A stretch of DNA of 64,000 bases from positions 55,102 to 119,101 of the forward strand of contig CAKONV010000005.1 in NCBI GenBank assembly GCA_934098295.1, read 5' to 3'. Position numbers and translations under genes: made by a program. This document shows, one piece after another, positions 1 through 8,903 of the stretch. This DNA is from an uncultured Bacilli bacterium. Lineage in GTDB: Bacteria; Bacillota_I; Bacilli_A; ML615J-28; CAG-313. The notes under the pieces are model-generated. The model saw only the letters and a list, made by a program, of their open reading frames with translations, searched no databases and was not told where the DNA came from. Numbering within the stretch: position 1 is the stretch's first letter; every line of letters begins with the position of its first letter.

Positions 1-11
1 TATTTCTTCAT
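1..11 (-). CDS. 5' end of a gene leaving the window on the left
   Basis: An ATG on the minus strand at 11-9 is followed by Lys-Lys codons and preceded at normal distance by an AGGAGA-type ribosome binding site (about 17-23). It lies downstream of the fba terminator. Only the first three to four codons are in the window, so the product cannot be named. Confidence 0.4.
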
Positions 12-70
12 GGTTTTCTCCTAGTTTTTTTAAAATTATACTATTATTTTTTTATGTTGTCAAGAGGAAA

Positions 71-97
71 TAAAAAGCTGTGGAAAATCCACAACCT
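71..97 (-). terminator. Rho-independent terminator of fba
   Basis: Read on the minus strand, the inverted repeat TTGTGGA/TCCACAG (arms at 88-94 and 78-84) is followed by a run of T (71-76). It lies just past the fba stop codon. Confidence 0.8.
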
Positions 98-115
98 TTT
101 ATCAATTTTTAGTTA

Positions 116-979
116 TTAGTTATTTTTACCTACACAACCGAAAACATTCATCTTTTCAGTTACGGCAGCTTTAATACCTTTTGAAGCAGGACCTAAAATC
201 TTACGAGGATCGTATATCTTAGCATTAGCTTCATCAGCAAGGAATTCTCTTAACAATTTGTTGAAAGCTAATTGACATTCAGTATTAACATTGATTTTAC
301 AAGTTCCACAAGAAATTGCTTTTCTAATTTGTTCATCAGGAATACCAGTTCCACCATGAAGAACAAGAGGTACATTTGTTGCTTCTTTGATTTCAGCCAT
401 TTCTACAAATCCAAGTTTTGGTTCACCAACATATGGTCCATGAACACTACCTAGAGCAGGAGCAAGACAATCAACACCAGCTTCTTTTACGATTCTTACA
501 CATTCGCCACAATCAGCATAGTGAATTCCACCGATTACACCGTCTTCGTTTCCACCTACAGTACCAACTTCAGCTTCAACACTTACACCTCTTGCGTGTG
601 CATAATCAACTACTTCTTTAGTCATTGCAATGTTTTCAGCAATTGGATGGTGACTTCCATCAATCATAACTGATGTAAAACCAGCATCAATTGCTTGTTT
701 ACATTTTTCAAAACTTGAACCATGATCTAAGTGAATAACAACATCTACAGTAATTCCTAAGTCTTTTACTAATCCTTTTACCATACCAACAACAACATCA
801 AATCCACCCATATATTTACCAGCGCCTTCAGAAACGCCTAAAATAACAGGAGCATTTAATTCTTGAGCAGTTTCAAGGATTGTTTTTGTCCATTCAAGGT
901 TATTAATATTGAATTGACCTACTGCATACTTTCCTTCTTTTGCTTTCATAAGCATGTTACACATATTAACTAAAGCCAT
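116..979 (-). CDS. fba: Class II fructose-bisphosphate aldolase
   Basis: This 287-residue protein matches the usual length of class II, zinc-dependent aldolases, which reversibly split fructose 1,6-bisphosphate into dihydroxyacetone phosphate and glyceraldehyde 3-phosphate in the cytoplasmic glycolytic pathway. Visible signatures are HLDHGSS (residues 83-89, with catalytic Asp85 and zinc ligand His86), EAEVGTVGG (about 135-143), the later zinc-ligand histidines in SVHGPY (His180) and VLHGGTG (His208), and the phosphate-binding NVNTE (230-234). It has its own promoter and terminator, so it is probably monocistronic. A related tagatose-bisphosphate aldolase cannot be excluded from sequence alone, but no tagatose genes are nearby. 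Confidence 0.92.
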   Translation of the reverse strand: MALVNMCNMLMKAKEGKYAVGQFNINNLEWTKTILETAQELNAPVILGVSEGAGKYMGGFDVVVGMVKGLVKDLGITVDVVIHLDHGSSFEKCKQAIDAGFTSVMIDGSHHPIAENIAMTKEVVDYAHARGVSVEAEVGTVGGNEDGVIGGIHYADCGECVRIVKEAGVDCLAPALGSVHGPYVGEPKLGFVEMAEIKEATNVPLVLHGGTGIPDEQIRKAISCGTCKINVNTECQLAFNKLLREFLADEANAKIYDPRKILGPASKGIKAAVTEKMNVFGCVGKNN

Positions 980-994
980 ATTTTTCTCCTTCTT

Positions 995-1017
995 AAGAAT
1001 GTATATATATCATTCTT
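995..1017. promoter_or_regulatory. Inverted repeat in the fba 5' leader
   Basis: The perfect 7-bp arms AAGAATG (995-1001) and CATTCTT (1011-1017) flank an AT-alternating centre of 9 bp. The repeat lies between the fba -10 element and the ribosome binding site, where a repressor site or leader hairpin would act. The binding factor is unknown. Confidence 0.45.
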
Positions 1018-1030
1018 ACTTTACATTATT

Positions 1031-1039
1031 ATTATACCA
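1031..1039 (-). promoter_or_regulatory. fba promoter, extended -10
   Basis: On the minus strand TATAAT (1036-1031) is preceded by TG one base upstream (1039-1038), an extended -10 element. No good -35 hexamer is seen; the region there is an A-run. It lies about 50 bp upstream of the fba start. Confidence 0.6.
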
Positions 1040-1086
1040 CAACATGATATTTTTTTTTAAAACATTTGCTTAAAAGGTTTCTAATT

Positions 1087-1437
1087 TTAATTTTCCTTTT
1101 CAATGTTTCTTGTTGCAACGATATTACTTTTTGTACCTAATATATCTTTTACAATGATATCACCAATTTTAACTGGGGCACTCACTTTTATTTTATTTAA
1201 ATACTTCATAACTGGAAAAATCATATTTTTGGGAATTGGCGTAGAAGTTCTTACTGGTAAACTAGTTATTTTTCCATTAGTAACATTAATTGTTGTAGTA
1301 ATTGTTCTAACTGGGTTTGTTAATTCGCTTATAGCGTAGTTTTTTCCTCTTATACAGCCATTTCCTTTAACATTTAATTTTTCATCTATTTCTAAGTGAC
1401 ATCCCTTAGGGCAAACTATACAAATTAAATTACGCAT
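1087..1437 (-). CDS. DUF1667 Cys-rich protein of the glycerol-3-phosphate oxidoreductase operon
   Basis: The start is placed at 1437 because GGAGG precedes that ATG, giving 116 residues. The N-terminus carries a cysteine cluster (CxxCxxxC in ICIVCPKGC, then GNGCIRG) that looks like a metal or Fe-S site. The rest is a small domain seen in DUF1667 proteins, which are usually encoded beside GlpA/GlpB-like flavoproteins. It overlaps the upstream oxidoreductase gene by 8 bp, which suggests translational coupling and a shared complex. A role as an electron-transfer or assembly subunit is inferred, not shown. Confidence 0.75.
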   Translation of the reverse strand: MRNLICIVCPKGCHLEIDEKLNVKGNGCIRGKNYAISELTNPVRTITTTINVTNGKITSLPVRTSTPIPKNMIFPVMKYLNKIKVSAPVKIGDIIVKDILGTKSNIVATRNIEKEN

Positions 1438-2686
1438 TTTTAACCTCCAATTTGATTGGTGAGTTATTTTCAAATAAAGATTTATCGATTACTATATTTT
1501 CCATTTCAGCTGGTATTAGATATGCTTTTTTTATCTTTTTAATAATTTTATCATCTTGTGATATATATATAATGCTGTTTTGGTATGGTTTATTTACCCT
1601 AAAAGAAAGTTTTAACGTATCAATATTATCTAAATTTACTTGAGTAGGAATTACATAAGATATTCCTTCTCCATTTTTTATTTCAATTTTATTATTGTCT
1701 TTTAAAATTCCTTTTATGTATCTACTAGCAGCTTTACCAGCAAGGCTTGCTTCTATACTAACATAATCTACTAAATCATGTACATGTAAACTATTTCCAC
1801 AAGAAAATAAACCTTTAATACTTGTTTGATAAGATTCATCTACTAAAGGTCCTTTGGTCTTAGGGTGCATTTTTACCCCAAGAGCATTTAAAAGAGGATT
1901 ATAGGGAATAAGTCCAACTGATAATAGCAAGGTATCAACTTCAATTTCTTTTTCTTTTCCTTCGATAAATTTCAAATTATCATCAACTTCACAAATAATT
2001 ATTTTTTCTAATCTTTCGTTACCTTTTACCTCTTTTATCGTATGATGTAGATATAAAGGAATATTATAATCTTCTAAACATTGAACAATATTTCTGTTTA
2101 GACCATTAGAATACGGCATTATTTCGGCAACACCTAATACTTTAGTTCCTTCTAATGTTAATCTTCTAGCCATTATTAGACCAATATCACCACTACCTAA
2201 GATAAAAGCTTTTTTTCCAACCATATATCCTTCAATGTTTATATACTTTTGGGCAAGCCCAGCTGTCATTATCCCACTTGGTCTTGTTCCGTTAAGACCA
2301 ATAGCTCCCGCCGTTCTTTCACTACATCCGGTTGCTAAAATGACAGATGAAGCAAGAATTTTATTAAGTCCTTCATCTTTTGAAGAATAAGTGATAATAA
2401 ATTCATCATTAAACATTTCTAATGCTAAAACAAAGGTATCAACCATTGTTTCAATATTTCTTTTTTTTACTTCTTCGCTAGCACGATAGGCATATTCGGG
2501 ACCTGTAAGTTCTTCTTTATAAGTATGTAATCCAAATCCATTATGAATACATTGTAATAATATTCCACCAAGATATGATTCCTTTTCTAAAATGATTATT
2601 TTTCTTATTCCTTCATCATAAGCACTACTAGCAGCTGCAAGCCCAGCCGATCCACCACCAATAATTACTAAATCATATTTTTTCAT
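1430..2686 (-). CDS. FAD-dependent pyridine nucleotide-disulphide-type oxidoreductase (GlpB-like partner)
   Basis: A protein of 418 residues. An N-terminal FAD-binding GGGSAG (about residues 9-14) is followed by the ATG motif ILATGCS (about 135) and a second nucleotide-binding GSGDIG (about 168). No CxxC redox-active disulphide is visible, so it is not a classical disulphide reductase. It overlaps the upstream flavoprotein gene by 14 bp and the DUF1667 gene by 8 bp. In related bacteria this trio is annotated as an anaerobic glycerol-3-phosphate dehydrogenase system. The likely job is passing electrons from the first flavoprotein to NAD(P) or another acceptor. I prefer ATG 2686 to the GTG at 2689 because of its spacing from GAGGA. 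Confidence 0.8.
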   Translation of the reverse strand: MKKYDLVIIGGGSAGLAAASSAYDEGIRKIIILEKESYLGGILLQCIHNGFGLHTYKEELTGPEYAYRASEEVKKRNIETMVDTFVLALEMFNDEFIITYSSKDEGLNKILASSVILATGCSERTAGAIGLNGTRPSGIMTAGLAQKYINIEGYMVGKKAFILGSGDIGLIMARRLTLEGTKVLGVAEIMPYSNGLNRNIVQCLEDYNIPLYLHHTIKEVKGNERLEKIIICEVDDNLKFIEGKEKEIEVDTLLLSVGLIPYNPLLNALGVKMHPKTKGPLVDESYQTSIKGLFSCGNSLHVHDLVDYVSIEASLAGKAASRYIKGILKDNNKIEIKNGEGISYVIPTQVNLDNIDTLKLSFRVNKPYQNSIIYISQDDKIIKKIKKAYLIPAEMENIVIDKSLFENNSPIKLEVKNA

Positions 2687-4100
2687 CACATGTTCCTCTT
2701 TTATTTTCTTCTAATATATATGATCCATTCTTACCATAAAAGATTTCTTGTTTTTCACATTTTAGTTCTTTTGATAATATGTTTAAAATTAATGGTTCAC
2801 AAAAACCACCTTGACACATTCCAAATCCTGGCCTAATTCTTTTTTTAACACCCTTTATGGTTTTAGCTCCACAAGGTCTATTTATCACATCTATTACTTC
2901 CATAAGACTAACTTTTTCACATCTGCAAACAATTTGAGAAAAGCGTGGTTCATTTTCTATTAGTTTACATCTTTCATCAAAACTTAGTTTGTTTAACTGA
3001 TAGAAGGGGCGTCTTTTAGGATTAAAGTGCTCATTTGGCCTTTTGTTTTCAATCAAGCTTGCAACAAATGTAGCTATAGCTGGTGCTGATGAAAGTCCAG
3101 GTGATTGAATTCCTGATACATTAATAAAATGATAAGAAGTTTCTTCAATTATAAAGTCGTTAGTAGAACTAACTGCTCTTATTCCCGCAAATTGTTTTAT
3201 TTTTTTATCTACTCTTACATTATCAATTAGTTTATAACTTTCTTCCAAAACCGTTTCTAAAGTAGTGCTATCTGTAGAAACATCTTCTCTACTAGAGATA
3301 TTACTTGATGGCCCAATTAAATAATTATAACTAGTAGTAGGACTTATTAAAACACCTTTTCCTTTAGCAGAAGGTAAACTAAATAGGGTATGTTTAACAT
3401 AATTATTATCAAAATGATCTAAAACATAATATTCTCCCTTTTTAGGAGTAATTGTAAAAAACTTTTCATTGACAAAAGCATTAATGATATCAGCATTAAT
3501 TCCCGCTGCATTTATAACATAATTAGTTACATATGAAGTTTTAGATGTTGTCACTTTAAAACCTTTTTCAAGTCTTTCTATTTTTATAACTTCTTCATTT
3601 AGATTTAGTTTTATGCCATTCTCAATGGCGTTTTCCATTAAAGCCACTACTAAAACAAAAGGATTTATAATGCCACATGATGGTGCTAGTAATCCTGCTA
3701 CCGCTTTAGAAGTAACTGAAGGTTCTATTTTTTTTAATTCTTCTTTTTCTATTATTTTAACATCAACATTATTTTTGACAGCTCTTTGTCTTAATTGTTC
3801 TAATTTTTCTTTTTCTTCCATATTCAAAGCTAAAGTTATTGAACCGATTCTTTTAAACTCTACACCAAGATCTTTAGCAATTTCATCATACATTGCATTT
3901 CCTTTAACGTTAAAGGTAGCCTTAAGAGTTGAAGGTAGGGGATCATATCCAGAGTGAATAATCGCACTATTAGCACCACTAGCGCCATCACCTACATCAT
4001 TTTCTTTTTCTAAAACAAGCGTGTTAAGTTCATATTTCGATAATTCTCTAGCAATGCTTGCGCCAATTACACCAGCACCGATTATTATGACATCATACAT
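2673..4100 (-). CDS. FAD-dependent glycerol-3-phosphate dehydrogenase-like oxidoreductase with C-terminal [2Fe-2S] domain
   Basis: A protein of 475 residues. A DAO-type FAD domain begins with IIGAGVIGASIA (residues 6-17) and runs to about residue 370. A BFD-like [2Fe-2S] domain follows, with VCRCE near residue 390 and FGMCQGGFCEP near 430 supplying four cysteines. This domain order fits GlpA-like glycerol-3-phosphate dehydrogenases, which oxidise glycerol 3-phosphate to dihydroxyacetone phosphate. The product would enter glycolysis at the aldolase step, and fba is the next gene downstream but is separately transcribed. Other 2-hydroxyacid substrates (for example L-2-hydroxyglutarate) remain possible. 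It is the first gene of the three-gene operon. Confidence 0.82.
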   Translation of the reverse strand: MYDVIIIGAGVIGASIARELSKYELNTLVLEKENDVGDGASGANSAIIHSGYDPLPSTLKATFNVKGNAMYDEIAKDLGVEFKRIGSITLALNMEEKEKLEQLRQRAVKNNVDVKIIEKEELKKIEPSVTSKAVAGLLAPSCGIINPFVLVVALMENAIENGIKLNLNEEVIKIERLEKGFKVTTSKTSYVTNYVINAAGINADIINAFVNEKFFTITPKKGEYYVLDHFDNNYVKHTLFSLPSAKGKGVLISPTTSYNYLIGPSSNISSREDVSTDSTTLETVLEESYKLIDNVRVDKKIKQFAGIRAVSSTNDFIIEETSYHFINVSGIQSPGLSSAPAIATFVASLIENKRPNEHFNPKRRPFYQLNKLSFDERCKLIENEPRFSQIVCRCEKVSLMEVIDVINRPCGAKTIKGVKKRIRPGFGMCQGGFCEPLILNILSKELKCEKQEIFYGKNGSYILEENKRGTCDEKI

Positions 4101-4185
4101 ATTTATATATATACCTTTCTTTTTATTTTTGTTTCTTACTTTATTCTAACATTTTTTATTTGACTTTTCAACCAATTTTAAAATA

Positions 4186-4219
4186 AATATGAGAATAAAG
4201 AAAACTTTATCCTCATATT
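4186..4219 (-). terminator. Terminator of the mfd-spoVT transcript
   Basis: A hairpin with arms at 4205-4219 and 4186-4200 (AATATGAG/CTCATATT with an extended AT stem) is followed on the minus strand by a short T-rich stretch. It overlaps the spoVT stop codon. Confidence 0.6.
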
Positions 4220-4743
4220 TCTAAATATTTACTCATAAATAATCCACCAAATTCGGCTAAGGATTGTTCGCTTTCAGTAATTCCTGATTTTGACTCGATA
4301 ATGACACAACCCATTACGTCTCCAAACACATTAATTGGTTTGATTATTGTTGGTATTGATACATAGTAGTTTTGGCATATTTCCATGTTATCGGCCTTAG
4401 AAAAAACTTGAGTACTTCTATTTTTTAAAACTGTTTCTAATTGATGCGTTATTTTTAAACCAATTAAATTTTGTTTAAAATTTCCACTAGCCGAAACAAC
4501 TTTTTCATTATCTGTAACTATTATATTACATTTGTTAGCAATGTACATACTATCTGTAAAATCCTTAACAAAATCAGTCATTTGATTAACTGGAGAATAC
4601 TTTTTGAGAACTATTGAATTATCTCCTTCAGTATATATTTCTAAAGATTCTCCTTCTTTTATTCGCATGGTTCTCCTTAATTCCTTTGGTAACACAATTC
4701 TACCTAAATCATCGATTCTTCTTACGACACCAGTTGCTTTCAT
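4213..4743 (-). CDS. spoVT: Stage V sporulation transcription factor SpoVT
   Basis: A protein of 176 residues, the family length. Residues 1-50 are an AbrB/MazE-type swapped-hairpin DNA-binding domain (RRIDDLGRIVLPKELRR, about residues 8-24). Residues 55-176 form a GAF-like sensor domain. In Bacillus, SpoVT adjusts sigma-G-dependent genes in the forespore and affects germination. The position directly downstream of mfd copies the B. subtilis pth-mfd-spoVT order, which supports SpoVT over AbrB. With gerQ, cwlJ, yabG and the bofA-like gene in the same window it argues for a real spore-former. Confidence 0.92.
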   Translation of the reverse strand: MKATGVVRRIDDLGRIVLPKELRRTMRIKEGESLEIYTEGDNSIVLKKYSPVNQMTDFVKDFTDSMYIANKCNIIVTDNEKVVSASGNFKQNLIGLKITHQLETVLKNRSTQVFSKADNMEICQNYYVSIPTIIKPINVFGDVMGCVIIESKSGITESEQSLAEFGGLFMSKYLEI

Positions 4744-4809
4744 TTTAATCTATCTCCTTTTGTTTTCTAAAGATAGTATTTGCCAATTGTTTACTTTTAT
4801 ACCATTTTT

Positions 4810-7800
4810 TTATGATTTAATCGAAACATTTTCTAAAAAGCTCGTTAGGGTATATATATAACTTGAAGGATAATCTTTTAAATTTATCTTAATATATATA
4901 GTATTATGTTCTAAGCTGAATATAAATTTAGGAGCATATTTTTTAGCTGCTTCTCTTAATGACTGATAATCAATTAACTTTGTTACATCTTCATCGAAAT
5001 TTAAGATTACTTCATCATCCTTTTCTTTAATGTTTTCAATTCCTTTGACTTTTAACAAATATTCTAAATATTTTTCTTCCATATATAACAAAATATTAGG
5101 TGATAGTTTTCCATATCTATCAGTGTATTCATCAATAAGTTTATTAATTTGATCTCTTGATTTAATTTTACAAATTTGTTTATGAATTTCAATTCTTATA
5201 TCATCGTCGCTTACATAGGATGTATCTACATGTCTATCTACAGCAATATTATAATGTTTATTATCTTTATCTTCTTCTTTTACGCCTTTTATTTCATTAA
5301 TTGCTTGTTGTAACAGTTGCATATATAAATCCATTCCAATTGCATCAATGAATCCTGATTGTTCATCCCCTAAAATATCACCAGCTCCTCTAATGGCTAA
5401 ATCTCGCATAGCGATTCTATATCCACTTCCAAGAGATGTGAATTCTTTTATTGCATTTAATCGTTTTACGGCTATATCATTTAAAACTTTCTGTTTGTCA
5501 TACATTAAATATGCGTAAGCAATGCGATCACTTCTACCAACTCTTCCTCTAATTTGATATAGCTGGCTAAGGCCTAAATAGTCTGCCTTTTCAATTATGA
5601 GGGTGTTAGCATTGGGAATGTCTATACCTGTTTCAATAATAGTAGTACATACTAAAACATTATATTTTTGATCAAGAAAAGAAACCAATTGTTCTTCAAT
5701 TTCATCTTTATCCATCCTTCCATGAATGACACCAATTTTAGCAATAGGAACTAGCCTATGAACCTTAGAAATTATTTTGTCTAATTCTTCAATTCGATTT
5801 AAAAGATAAAAGACTTGTCCACCTCTACCTAATTCTCTATTAATAGCTTCTCTAATTACTGAATCATTAGTCTCTAAAACATAAGTTTGAACTGGTAGTC
5901 TATTAACAGGTGGCGTTTCTATTAAAGATAAATCTCGAAGTCCAGAAAGTGACATTTGTAAAGTTCTAGGAATAGGAGTTGCTGTAAGAGTTAAAACATC
6001 AACATTACTTTTCATTTCTTTAATTCTTTCTTTATGCAATACTCCAAAACGTTGTTCTTCATCGATTATTAGTAATCCTAAGTCTTTAAATACAATATCA
6101 TTTGACAAAATGCGGTGAGTTCCAATAATAATATCTACATAACCTTTTTTTAATCCTTCCAAAACTTCTTTTTGTTTTTTCAAAGGAACAAATCTATTTA
6201 ATAATTCTACTCTTACACCATATTTTGAAAATCTTGATTTAAATGTATAAAAATGTTGTCTTGTTAAAACTGTTGTTGGTGCAAGATAAGCAACTTGTTT
6301 TCCGTTTTCCACAGCTTTAAAGGCAGCTCGCATTGCTACTTCTGTTTTTCCGAAACCAACATCACCACATATTAATCTATCTAAAGGCTTACTGCCTTCC
6401 ATATCTTGTTTTACTTCCTTAATAGCTTTTTCTTGATCTATTGTTTCTGTAAAAGGAAAATCTTCTTCAAAATGCATTTGATCTATTGTATCTGGTTTGT
6501 ATACATATCCTTGTTTAGTTTCTCTTTCGGCTTGAACTTTAATTAATCTTCTCGCAACATCCATTACTTTTTCTTTTACTCTAGCTTTTTTCTTCTTCCA
6601 TTCTTTGCCATCAATACGATTTAGCTTAGGTGTTGTATCTTTAGAGCTATTGTATTTTTCTAATAAGTAGATGTTTTCAATAGGAACTAGCAGTTTTCCA
6701 TCATCTGCATAAACTATTTTCAAATAATCACATTTTTTTCCTCTAATTTCTCTAGTATCAATGCCAACATACATACCAATTCCATAATCTTGATGAACAA
6801 CATAATCACCAGGTAAAATATCTTCACGATTGTATATTTTAGTTGTATTTTTATAATACTTTTGATATTTTGATTGTTTATTTATTTTATTAGATGAAAA
6901 TTCAAAAGGCGTTAATATCTCTGTATTGGTATCAAGATCAATAAAACCATGAGCAGATGGAGATATTTCTAAATTAATACAGCCTTTTTTTATTTTACCC
7001 TCGTTATAAGTTAAATTAGAAGAAGCAAAAGTTTCTTTAAGGAAGGTTAATTTCTTCTCATCAAAATGTGTTATTATGTAAGTTCTATCTACATTTGTTT
7101 TTAAATCTTCAATAACAGACTTCATATTATTATTGTAATCAAAATTGTTCAATGTTTTTAAATCAATTAAATCTGTTAGTTTTATATCATTTAAACTAGA
7201 TATATTAGAAGAAAAATAAATATTTTGTTTAGATAAAGATAGCGCTTCTCTTACTGATAAGAAAAAATTATCCTCTCCATTATAACAAACTGCAGATAAA
7301 TATTCCCTAATTTCTGTAATACTTGCTGTTTCATGATCAAATATTTTATTTAAATCTTCATAAAAACAAATAGGATTATCAAATAAATTTAAGAAAGGTA
7401 TATATGAAGGGTCAATATAAGGTAGATAGATATTAAGCTGATCTAAACTATCGTAATTTTTAATTTTCTCTAAATCCTTATCTAATTTTTCATTTCGTTT
7501 GTGCTTTTTTAAAATTCTTTTTTCAATTTCTTCAATTTCATTTTCACTATAATAAAGATCATAAAGGGGAAAAACATATATACTATCTACTTGTCCAATG
7601 CTCATTTGGGTTTCAATATTTACTTTTTTTATGGAATCTATTTCATTATCAAAGAAATTAACGCGATATACATTTTCTTCATTAATAGGGAATATATCGA
7701 TAATACTGCCTCTTATACTAAACGTTCCACTATTTTCAGTTATAGAAACTTTTTTATAGCCTCTTATAACAAGGTTTAACACTAAATCCTTCATTTCAAT

Positions 7801-8244
7801 AATCTGATTTTTACAAAGTTTTAGGGTTGATTCCTTAATCCTTTTTTTAGACATCATTTGTCTAGTAATGCCTTCTGTAGATGTAACAATCAAACGAGGA
7901 TTTCCTTCTGTAATATTATATAGTGTTAACATTCTAGCTAATCTAAAAGTTTGTGAACTAGCGACAAGTTCACTAGAAATAAATTCTTCTACTGGAAAAA
8001 AGCTTACTTGTTCAGGGCTTAACAAATCACAAAATGTTTCATAAGCTTTAGAAGATTCATAAATGTTTTCACATATATATATAACATTCTGTTTTTTTGT
8101 TAAAAAGGTGATTGTAGCTAAGATTTTATCTAAATTACTAGCAGCATTACCAATATAGATATTTTTATCTAAAGGTGATGTTAGTTTGTCTATCACCTTT
8201 TTATATTTTTCTTGTTTACTAACATATTCAATTATATCAAACAT
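4810..8244 (-). CDS. mfd: Transcription-repair coupling factor Mfd
   Basis: The protein is 1144 residues, the normal length. Mfd pushes stalled RNA polymerase off DNA lesions and recruits UvrA. The N-terminal third is the UvrB-like region. A RID/CarD-like RNA-polymerase-interacting module starts at PGDYVVHQDYGIG (about residue 475). The SF2 translocase follows, with Walker A GDVGFGKTE near residue 625 and the DEEQ box near 725. Motif VI lies in YQIRGRVGRSDR. The C-terminal TRCF domain is present. It is cotranscribed with spoVT, 66 bp apart, and lies 68 bp after pth. Confidence 0.97.
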   Translation of the reverse strand: MFDIIEYVSKQEKYKKVIDKLTSPLDKNIYIGNAASNLDKILATITFLTKKQNVIYICENIYESSKAYETFCDLLSPEQVSFFPVEEFISSELVASSQTFRLARMLTLYNITEGNPRLIVTSTEGITRQMMSKKRIKESTLKLCKNQIIEMKDLVLNLVIRGYKKVSITENSGTFSIRGSIIDIFPINEENVYRVNFFDNEIDSIKKVNIETQMSIGQVDSIYVFPLYDLYYSENEIEEIEKRILKKHKRNEKLDKDLEKIKNYDSLDQLNIYLPYIDPSYIPFLNLFDNPICFYEDLNKIFDHETASITEIREYLSAVCYNGEDNFFLSVREALSLSKQNIYFSSNISSLNDIKLTDLIDLKTLNNFDYNNNMKSVIEDLKTNVDRTYIITHFDEKKLTFLKETFASSNLTYNEGKIKKGCINLEISPSAHGFIDLDTNTEILTPFEFSSNKINKQSKYQKYYKNTTKIYNREDILPGDYVVHQDYGIGMYVGIDTREIRGKKCDYLKIVYADDGKLLVPIENIYLLEKYNSSKDTTPKLNRIDGKEWKKKKARVKEKVMDVARRLIKVQAERETKQGYVYKPDTIDQMHFEEDFPFTETIDQEKAIKEVKQDMEGSKPLDRLICGDVGFGKTEVAMRAAFKAVENGKQVAYLAPTTVLTRQHFYTFKSRFSKYGVRVELLNRFVPLKKQKEVLEGLKKGYVDIIIGTHRILSNDIVFKDLGLLIIDEEQRFGVLHKERIKEMKSNVDVLTLTATPIPRTLQMSLSGLRDLSLIETPPVNRLPVQTYVLETNDSVIREAINRELGRGGQVFYLLNRIEELDKIISKVHRLVPIAKIGVIHGRMDKDEIEEQLVSFLDQKYNVLVCTTIIETGIDIPNANTLIIEKADYLGLSQLYQIRGRVGRSDRIAYAYLMYDKQKVLNDIAVKRLNAIKEFTSLGSGYRIAMRDLAIRGAGDILGDEQSGFIDAIGMDLYMQLLQQAINEIKGVKEEDKDNKHYNIAVDRHVDTSYVSDDDIRIEIHKQICKIKSRDQINKLIDEYTDRYGKLSPNILLYMEEKYLEYLLKVKGIENIKEKDDEVILNFDEDVTKLIDYQSLREAAKKYAPKFIFSLEHNTIYIKINLKDYPSSYIYTLTSFLENVSIKS

Positions 8245-8268
8245 TTAAACCTCCTTGATACGCAAGCA

Positions 8269-8306
8269 AAACAAGGAACTAAGTAGGTGTCCCTTGTTTA
8301 TTTTTT
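8269..8306. repeat. Inverted repeat between pth and mfd
   Basis: AACAAGG (8270-8276) pairs with CCTTGTT (8292-8298). On the plus strand a T-run follows the right arm. On the minus strand, the direction of both flanking genes, only a broken T-run follows. At most it is a weak terminator or attenuator for minus-strand transcription. Confidence 0.4.
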
Positions 8307-8312
8307 TACTAT

Positions 8313-8891
8313 TTAATTTAAACTCTTACCATTATAATTATTCATAATATAATCCATACCATGATTAATTAGATCGATAACAATATTGGGAATGTGAGAA
8401 AATATTACATCTAGTTTTGTTCTATCATTTAACGATATTGGTGACAAAACATAATCAATTACCTCATCACTAGTTGCATCTTTTTTTCTTCCAATTCCAA
8501 TTCTAAGACGTTTAAACTGGTCAGATTTAATTTCATTAATTATTGACTTAATTCCATTATGACCACCCGATGAACCTGTTTTCCTAATTTTAAATGTTCC
8601 AACTGGTAAATCCATATCATCGTACATAACAAAAATATCATCAACACTTAATTTATAATAATTTATAAACGCTCTTACGGCCATTCCCGATAAATTCATA
8701 TATGTTGTTGGTTTCATTATGTAATGTTTAACACCATTTAAGCTAAAAGTAGCTAAATAGCATTGAAATTTCTTTTCAACTTGAAAGGTAGCATTAAAAG
8801 ATGCAGCTAAACTATCAGCGGCCATAAAACCAACGTTATGATGTGTCATAGCATATTTTTCACCAGGATTTCCTAAACCTATAAACAACAT
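8313..8891 (-). CDS. pth: Peptidyl-tRNA hydrolase
   Basis: A protein of 192 residues, standard for bacterial Pth. It recycles tRNA by cleaving peptidyl-tRNA released from stalled ribosomes. Family signatures are GLGNPGEKYAMTHHNVGF near the N-terminus (catalytic His in the HHN block, about residues 18-19), TYMNLSG (about residues 63-69) and GSSGGHNGIKS (about 106-116). It follows fhs by 12 bp and precedes mfd, as in other Firmicutes. Confidence 0.96.
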   Translation of the reverse strand: MLFIGLGNPGEKYAMTHHNVGFMAADSLAASFNATFQVEKKFQCYLATFSLNGVKHYIMKPTTYMNLSGMAVRAFINYYKLSVDDIFVMYDDMDLPVGTFKIRKTGSSGGHNGIKSIINEIKSDQFKRLRIGIGRKKDATSDEVIDYVLSPISLNDRTKLDVIFSHIPNIVIDLINHGMDYIMNNYNGKSLN

Positions 8892-8903
8892 ATTTTTTCC
8901 TTC

